Part shown: positions 6,233-9,864 of the stretch, in pieces
Layout of the letters: every line of letters starts with the position of its first letter
How positions within the stretch are numbered: the stretch's first letter is position 1
DNA from: Bacilli bacterium
Lineage (GTDB): Bacteria > Bacillota_I > Bacilli_A > RF39 > UBA660
Reading direction: 5' to 3'
DNA length: 9,864 bases
Assembly (NCBI GenBank): GCA_028685445.1
Contig: JAQUDY010000028.1
Span: 1 to 9,864, forward strand
The notes under the pieces: model-generated
The model's input: only the letters and a program-made list of their open reading frames with translations
Database searches by the model: none
Told to the model about the DNA's origin: nothing
Translations under genes and position numbers: made by a program

Positions 6233-7879
6233 TTATAGTTTTTCAATTACAGCAGCGTTTTTTTCTATACACCTAACTAAATCACTTTGATCATATTTTG
6301 CAAAAATAGATTTAAATTTATCTGGATTCAATATAAACATATGTGCATGATTCATAAATACTTCTTTTATATTACCAATTTCTAAATTATTTAATAAACT
6401 ATAATTGACCATAATTAATTCCGGAAAATTAACAATTATTTCCCAATTGTCTCTGTTAATAGAAGATTCCATAATTGTTATTTCCTCTTCTGTGAAACCT
6501 AGTTCTTGAAGATATATTGGTTTATCTATTACTGATATATTACCTGCCAATTTTTTACTTTTCATAATAATTTCTGCGATGTTTGCATCTTTTATTTCAG
6601 GACCATAATTGTTTACAATTTCTGTTAAATTAGCGCTTGTTATATCTCCTAAAGAATCTAAAATTAATTCTATATTAGAAGTTGTTTGACCAGTTAACAA
6701 TAATTTAGTTAATATTTGATCTAACTCTTCAGGAGTTAATTTTTCAAATAAACTTGAAGCAGTATATATTTTATTTAAATCAATATGATTATTTTGTAAT
6801 ATCGCTAAAACTTTTTGAAATTGATCATATACAAATATATTATTTATTAATTCTTGATCTTCTTTTACAAATTTATTAAAATCTAAATTGTATTCTTTAA
6901 ATAAACTATCTATTTCTGGTTTTATTTCTAATTCTTGATTAATAGGAGCTTCATTTCCAAATATATCAGGCAGTTTTATCTCTTCTGAGACTGACTTGTT
7001 TATTTCATCAAATATATTAGGTTGGGAAACATCTTCTACTGGAGTGTTTAAATCATTTTCTGTAATATCTAGATTTTCAGATTCTTCTTTATCAAAACTA
7101 TCTGGTTCTTCTCTACCAAATATTTCTTCATATTCGCGATCTATAGATTTATCTATTTCATCAAAATCTAAAGATTTTTCTCTTAATTTATCAAATATAT
7201 TATTTAAATTACTTTCTTCTTCTTTGGATAAATCATCTTCTTCTGTTATTTGTATTTCAGATTTTTCTTTAATACTATCATCATCCATTGATTCTATTTC
7301 ATCAAACACTTCTGTCAAAGGTTCATTGGAATAATCATAATTTAAATTACTATAATTAAGATCATAGCTATTTAAATTCTTAGGATTATTTTTAGCGTAA
7401 TCAATAATCTTAGTTAATGAGTCGTTATAATAATCATAAGCTTTATTTATTATATTTAACTTTTCTTCTTTAATAATCTTATCCTTTTTTAGATTAATCA
7501 GCAAATCTTTTATGCTTCGTGCTCGATCAGCAAGTTCTCCTATTTTTTGACGTTGTTTCGTAATTAGATTTTGCTTTTCCATTATTTTAGAATTTATTTC
7601 TTTATGTCCTGCTTCTAAAATAGCGTTTAAATCTTTTTTTCCAAATCTTTCATTTAAATCGGATAAATCCTTTTCTAAAGATTCTATTTCTTGTTCTAAT
7701 TTTTTGATTTTACTTTTAGCATTATCAACTTCAATTTTATAATCTTTAGCTTCATCAACTTTTTCATTTATTTTTATATTAACATTTTCTAACTCTTTAT
7801 GGCTAGCTTGTTGACGACTTTCCAATTCATTTATTATTTTTAATAGACTTTCGTTAATTTCTCTGATAACAGTATCCAT
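6233..7879 (-). CDS. Large acidic coiled-coil protein of unknown function
   Basis: This 548-residue protein is not recognised as a named family. No signal peptide or membrane helix is visible, so it is likely cytosolic. Three parts can be seen. Residues about 1-165 are a long coiled coil (heptad-like IKKLEQEIESLEKDLSDLNERF at 58-79). Residues about 166-335 are a low-complexity, strongly acidic, probably disordered stretch with repeated short motifs: FDEI at 192-195, 239-242 and 290-293, FDKL at 229-232, and IFG at 253-255 and 306-308. Residues about 336-548 are helical, with repeated short helix pairs (LTPEELDQILTKLLLTG; ELGFTEEEITIME; FPELIMVNYSLL) that loosely recall mTERF-type repeats. It has its own promoter, ribosome binding site (AAGGAGGG, 7886-7893) and terminator, so it is a single-gene unit. 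The architecture suggests an oligomeric scaffold that recruits partners through the motifs; this is inference. Confidence 0.8.
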   Translation of the reverse strand: MDTVIREINESLLKIINELESRQQASHKELENVNIKINEKVDEAKDYKIEVDNAKSKIKKLEQEIESLEKDLSDLNERFGKKDLNAILEAGHKEINSKIMEKQNLITKQRQKIGELADRARSIKDLLINLKKDKIIKEEKLNIINKAYDYYNDSLTKIIDYAKNNPKNLNSYDLNYSNLNYDYSNEPLTEVFDEIESMDDDSIKEKSEIQITEEDDLSKEEESNLNNIFDKLREKSLDFDEIDKSIDREYEEIFGREEPDSFDKEESENLDITENDLNTPVEDVSQPNIFDEINKSVSEEIKLPDIFGNEAPINQELEIKPEIDSLFKEYNLDFNKFVKEDQELINNIFVYDQFQKVLAILQNNHIDLNKIYTASSLFEKLTPEELDQILTKLLLTGQTTSNIELILDSLGDITSANLTEIVNNYGPEIKDANIAEIIMKSKKLAGNISVIDKPIYLQELGFTEEEITIMESSINRDNWEIIVNFPELIMVNYSLLNNLEIGNIKEVFMNHAHMFILNPDKFKSIFAKYDQSDLVRCIEKNAAVIEKL

Positions 7880-7905
7880 AACTAGCCCTCCTTATTCTAA
7901 TTAAA

Positions 7906-7934
7906 ATTATAACAAAAATGGATATTAATGTAAA
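7906..7934 (-). promoter_or_regulatory. Near-consensus promoter for the coiled-coil protein gene
   Basis: The minus strand carries TTTACA (7929-7934), a 17-base spacer, and TATAAT (7906-7911) with a TGT extension. This is the best sigma-A-type promoter in the window. Transcription should start near 7899, about 20 bases before the ATG, with the AAGGAGGG site in between. Strong constitutive expression is expected. Confidence 0.8.
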
Positions 7935-7956
7935 CTATAACCAGATATTTTATAAT

Positions 7957-7986
7957 AAAAAAAACAAAATATTAATATTTTTGTTT
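7957..7986 (-). terminator. AT-rich hairpin terminator after the kinase-fold gene
   Basis: On the minus strand: AAACAAAAATA, loop TTAA, TATTTTGTTT and a run of T. One bulged A interrupts a 10-bp stem. The hairpin covers the kinase gene's stop codon (7972-7974). The lack of GC pairs makes it a weak but recognisable terminator. Confidence 0.5.
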
Positions 7987-8865
7987 CTTATGCAGATATT
8001 TAAAGACTTTAATATCTGCTCTACCTATTTGTTTTGGAATGGTATCTAAATGTTCCATTGGATTTTCATTATCACAGTTCGCATAAATCTTAGCAAAACA
8101 ATCTAGTAAATCATGTTTAAAACCTATTGTTTTTAAATATTCTAAGTAACAATAAAAATCATTTATATTTAATATATTAATTTGTCCATTACAAATCATA
8201 TTTAAGACCATTACATTATAACAAAGTAATTCACTATTTTGATCCGGAATAAAAATCCCATCTTCGTTTTTTTGATATTTGTTTATTTGTCCTTCTACTT
8301 TGTTTCCTATAAAGTGCAGGTACTTTGAAGGAAAAGGCATGTTATCACCTATAGATGAGCTATCTAAATCAACTGCAAGTAATTTATTTGTTTCTTTTTC
8401 TAAGATGAAATTGTTTTCATGAATATCATTTAAGTAAAAATTTTTGACATATTTACTAGCTGTTTCTACTTTTTTTAATATTTGCCCTACTTCTTTTAAT
8501 AATTCTATTTTTCTTTCTGTAGGGACATTTAAATCTGATAAAAGGCTTCCTAAATCTACTGAATCAATATAAGGCATCATAAATCCGCATATTGTGTCGT
8601 TAACAGCAACTAATCGTTCTGGAAATATTAATTCTTCTATTCCTAATAAATCTTTATTATCTATTAATGTATTTATCGTTAATAATTTATTTCCTAAATA
8701 AGGACCACTTGTTACATAAAACTTTTTAAAAAGCTTCATTTTTTTTAACCATTTTTCTTTACAAGGTAAAAAATATAGTGTACATTCTGTATTTACTACA
8801 CTTTTTTCTAAGATGTATTTTTCCATTTTATTAAATTTATAATTACTATAATTAATTATTTCCAC
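7972..8865 (-). CDS. Kinase-fold (aminoglycoside phosphotransferase/ELK-like) protein, substrate unknown
   Basis: This roughly 297-residue protein resembles the C-lobe of eukaryotic-like or aminoglycoside-type kinases. A hinge-like segment ICGFMMPYI lies near 92-100. The catalytic loop is YLNDIHENNFIL (144-155), giving Asp147 and Asn152 in the spacing of the family's D-L-H-x-x-N motif. The metal-binding strand is LLAVDLDSSSIG (162-173), with DLD in place of DFG. Helical C-lobe sequence follows. The N-lobe is less clear; a Lys near 40-48 may hold ATP. The start is uncertain: GTG at 8863-8865 is chosen because GGGTGG (8871-8876) sits 5 bases upstream, while GTG at 8872-8874 and ATG at 8824-8826 lack a site. 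It has its own promoter, divergent from the substrate-binding gene. It could phosphorylate a small molecule or a protein; the sequence does not say which. Confidence 0.75.
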   Translation of the reverse strand: MEIINYSNYKFNKMEKYILEKSVVNTECTLYFLPCKEKWLKKMKLFKKFYVTSGPYLGNKLLTINTLIDNKDLLGIEELIFPERLVAVNDTICGFMMPYIDSVDLGSLLSDLNVPTERKIELLKEVGQILKKVETASKYVKNFYLNDIHENNFILEKETNKLLAVDLDSSSIGDNMPFPSKYLHFIGNKVEGQINKYQKNEDGIFIPDQNSELLCYNVMVLNMICNGQINILNINDFYCYLEYLKTIGFKHDLLDCFAKIYANCDNENPMEHLDTIPKQIGRADIKVFKYLHKKQKY

Positions 8866-8876
8866 AATAACCACCC
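8863..8876 (-). promoter_or_regulatory. Ribosome binding site and GTG start of the kinase-fold gene
   Basis: The minus strand reads GGGTGGTTATTGTG. GGTG matches part of the Shine-Dalgarno complement and gives a 5-base spacing to GTG, similar to the GGTGG site before the autolysin. The leader from the promoter at 8891 is only about 20 bases. Confidence 0.5.
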
Positions 8877-8890
8877 ATTTTTTTCTTGTT

Positions 8891-8919
8891 ATTATATGCG
8901 ATTCTTATGAAAAACTCAA
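8891..8919 (-). promoter_or_regulatory. Promoter for the kinase-fold gene
   Basis: On the minus strand: TTGAGT (8914-8919), a 17-base spacer and TATAAT (8891-8896). Its -35 is 20 bases from the -35 of the divergent substrate-binding gene, with a T-tract (8921-8928) between them, so the two promoters could share a regulator. Confidence 0.7.
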
Positions 8920-8939
8920 GTTTTTTTTAGAATTTGGGT

Positions 8940-8969
8940 TTGCAACATTAATTTTAAAATACATATAAT
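8940..8969 (+). promoter_or_regulatory. Promoter for the substrate-binding protein gene
   Basis: TTGCAA (8940-8945), an 18-base spacer and TATAAT (8964-8969). The leader to the ATG at 8992 is only about 15 bases and holds AAGGAGG (8980-8986). There is therefore no room for a thiamine or other riboswitch. Confidence 0.75.
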
Positions 8970-8991
8970 AACATGAATTAAGGAGGAAAAA

Positions 8992-9864
8992 ATGAAAAAA
9001 ATATTTGTTTACGTTTTATTAGGTTTGTTTTTAATCGCTGCTGGATTATTCTCATTAATATATTCTAATAATAAAGATGATGAAAATGTAAGAACAATTA
9101 AAGTTGCTGAAGTTACCCATAGTCCTTTTTATGCACCATTTTATGTGGCAATTGAAAAAGGATTCTTTGCAAAAGAAGGATTGAATATAGATTTAATTCT
9201 GACAAGTGGCGCTAATAATGTAGCTGCAGCTGTTTTATCAGGTGATGTAGAAATAGGTTTTTGCGGACCTGAGGCAACAATCTATATTTATCAAGAGAAT
9301 TTAAAAGACTATGTTCAAACTTTTGCTGGACTAACAAAAAGAGATGGTCAATTTATCGTTTCTAGAAAAAATATTGATAACTTTAAAATAAGTGATTTGA
9401 TTGGAAAAGAAGTTTTAGCTGGTAGAGTTGGTGGTATGCCTATATTAAACTTTACTAATGCGCTAAAGAAAACAGATACAACTGGAGTTAATATAAATGA
9501 TTCCGTAGATTTTGCAAATTTAACAAGTGCTTTTTTATCAGGACAAGGCGATTTTGTAAATTTATTTGAACCTAATGCTACTAAATTAGAAAATGAAGAT
9601 TTAGGTTATGTCGTAGCTAGCGTTGGTACTTATTCTGGTGAAGTACCATACACTGCTTTTAATGCTAAAAAAAGTTTTATAGAAAATAACAAAGATTTAA
9701 TTAATAGCTTTAGAAAAGCTATTAATGAAGCGATGATATTTATTGTTGGACTATCAGGAGCTATGATGCCGGGCCCTTTATTGACTTTAACGATTACTGA
9801 AAGTGCCCGCCGTGGATTTATTGCCGGGCCTTTAATAGTACTCGGGCATGCTATTCTTGAATTA
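8992..9864 (+). CDS. NMT1/THI5-like ABC transporter substrate-binding protein, truncated and joined in frame to a foreign sequence
   Basis: The frame is open from ATG 8992 to the window end (291 codons). Residues 1-25 are a signal or anchor sequence with no lipobox cysteine, which is unusual for a Firmicute binding protein. From about 35 the NMT1/THI5-type periplasmic-binding fold is clear: [20 protein letters not shown], then [14 protein letters not shown] (57-70), [16 protein letters not shown] (80-95), [22 protein letters not shown] (hinge region) and [11 protein letters not shown] (190-200). These proteins deliver ligands such as thiamine precursors, riboflavin or sulfonates to an ABC importer; the ligand cannot be read here. 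The family usually runs to about 320-340 residues. Here the match stops near residue 247 (about 9730) and becomes LysE-type transporter sequence, so the true C-terminus is missing. No permease or ATPase gene is in the window. Confidence refers to residues 1-245. Confidence 0.8.
   Translation, partial: MKKIFVYVLLGLFLIAAGLFSLIYSNNKDDENVRTIKVAEVTHSPFYAPFYVAIEKGFFAKEGLNIDLILTSGANNVAAAVLSGDVEIGFCGPEATIYIYQENLKDYVQTFAGLTKRDGQFIVSRKNIDNFKISDLIGKEVLAGRVGGMPILNFTNALKKTDTTGVNINDSVDFANLTSAFLSGQGDFVNLFEPNATKLENEDLGYVVASVGTYSGEVPYTAFNAKKSFIENNKDLINSFRKAINEAMIFIVGLSGAMMPGPLLTLTITESARRGFIAGPLIVLGHAILEL
9730..9864 (+). CDS. LysE-family transporter N-terminal fragment (foreign segment, right edge)
   Basis: From about codon 248 the frame reads [19 protein letters not shown], then [21 protein letters not shown] to the window end. 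This is the N-terminal membrane region of LysE/RhtB-type amino-acid exporters, whose hallmark is the GxxMPGP segment followed by a charged turn and a GH motif. The expected start and first few residues of a LysE protein are absent. Hand-counted GC is about 46% for 9751-9864, against about 25% for 9631-9750, and codons such as CCG, GGG, CGC and CTC appear that are rare elsewhere here. The segment therefore probably comes from another genome. Confidence 0.75.

Noticed and set aside
6996..7334. A + strand 112-codon Ser-rich open frame
   Set aside because: It is the antisense of the acidic Asp/Glu/Ser linker of the coiled-coil protein; its Ser-rich composition follows from that.
8920..8991. A thiamine riboswitch before the NMT1-like gene
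   Set aside because: The promoter at 8940-8969 leaves a leader of about 15 bases, too short for any riboswitch.
1..9864. CRISPR array, tRNA, rRNA, insertion sequence or prophage genes
   Set aside because: No regularly spaced repeats, cloverleaf sequences, transposase motifs or phage proteins were seen on either strand.
1..9864. Mycoplasma-type genetic code (TGA as Trp), considered because of the low GC
   Set aside because: The tryptophans checked use TGG, all genes read through with the standard code, and the intact genes end in TAA or TAG. The absence of TGA stops in so few genes proves nothing.
8992..9864. A genuine binding-protein/LysE fusion transporter
   Set aside because: Both partners are truncated at the join, their transport mechanisms (ABC import and LysE export) do not combine sensibly, and GC content shifts at the same point. 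A chimeric join is the simpler explanation.

Overview
The window is AT-rich (roughly a quarter to 30% GC over most of its length), with compact operons, AAGGAGG-type ribosome binding sites and TATAAT promoters. Together with a PrsA-like foldase, RecX, a secreted glucosaminidase with a dockerin, a membrane cohesin protein and an NMT1-type binding protein, this points to a low-GC Firmicute. Uncultured gut Bacilli (RF39-like) would fit, but the lineage is an inference from style and gene content; no rRNA or other phylogenetic marker is present.

Layout from left to right: (1) the C-terminal part of a parvulin/PrsA-type foldase on the + strand, running off the left edge. It converges on (2) a minus-strand recX plus small two-helix membrane protein operon, and the two units share a bidirectional terminator. 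(3) A minus-strand two-gene operon follows: a secreted SH3b + glucosaminidase + cadherin-like + dockerin enzyme, then a membrane-anchored cohesin + cadherin-like protein. (4) Next is a minus-strand pair whose stop and start codons overlap: a membrane-anchored rhodanese-like protein and a membrane-anchored thioredoxin-like protein with a CxxS motif. (5) A minus-strand gene encodes a large acidic, coiled-coil protein of unknown function. (6) A minus-strand gene encodes a kinase-fold (APH/ELK-like) protein, divergent from (7) a + strand NMT1/THI5-like ABC substrate-binding protein.

The most attractive biology is the cohesin/dockerin operon. A peptidoglycan hydrolase carries the dockerin, and the next gene encodes a cohesin displayed on the membrane. 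This suggests a two-component device that docks an autolysin at the cell surface through cellulosome-type modules, with no sign of cellulose degradation. The neighbouring rhodanese/thioredoxin-like pair looks like an extracytoplasmic sulfur or thiol module.

The right end is suspicious. The substrate-binding-protein frame switches, without a stop, into an unmistakable LysE-type transporter sequence near 9730. Hand-counted GC jumps from about 25% (9631-9750) to about 46% (9751-9864). The likeliest explanation is a chimeric contig end, not a real fusion gene.
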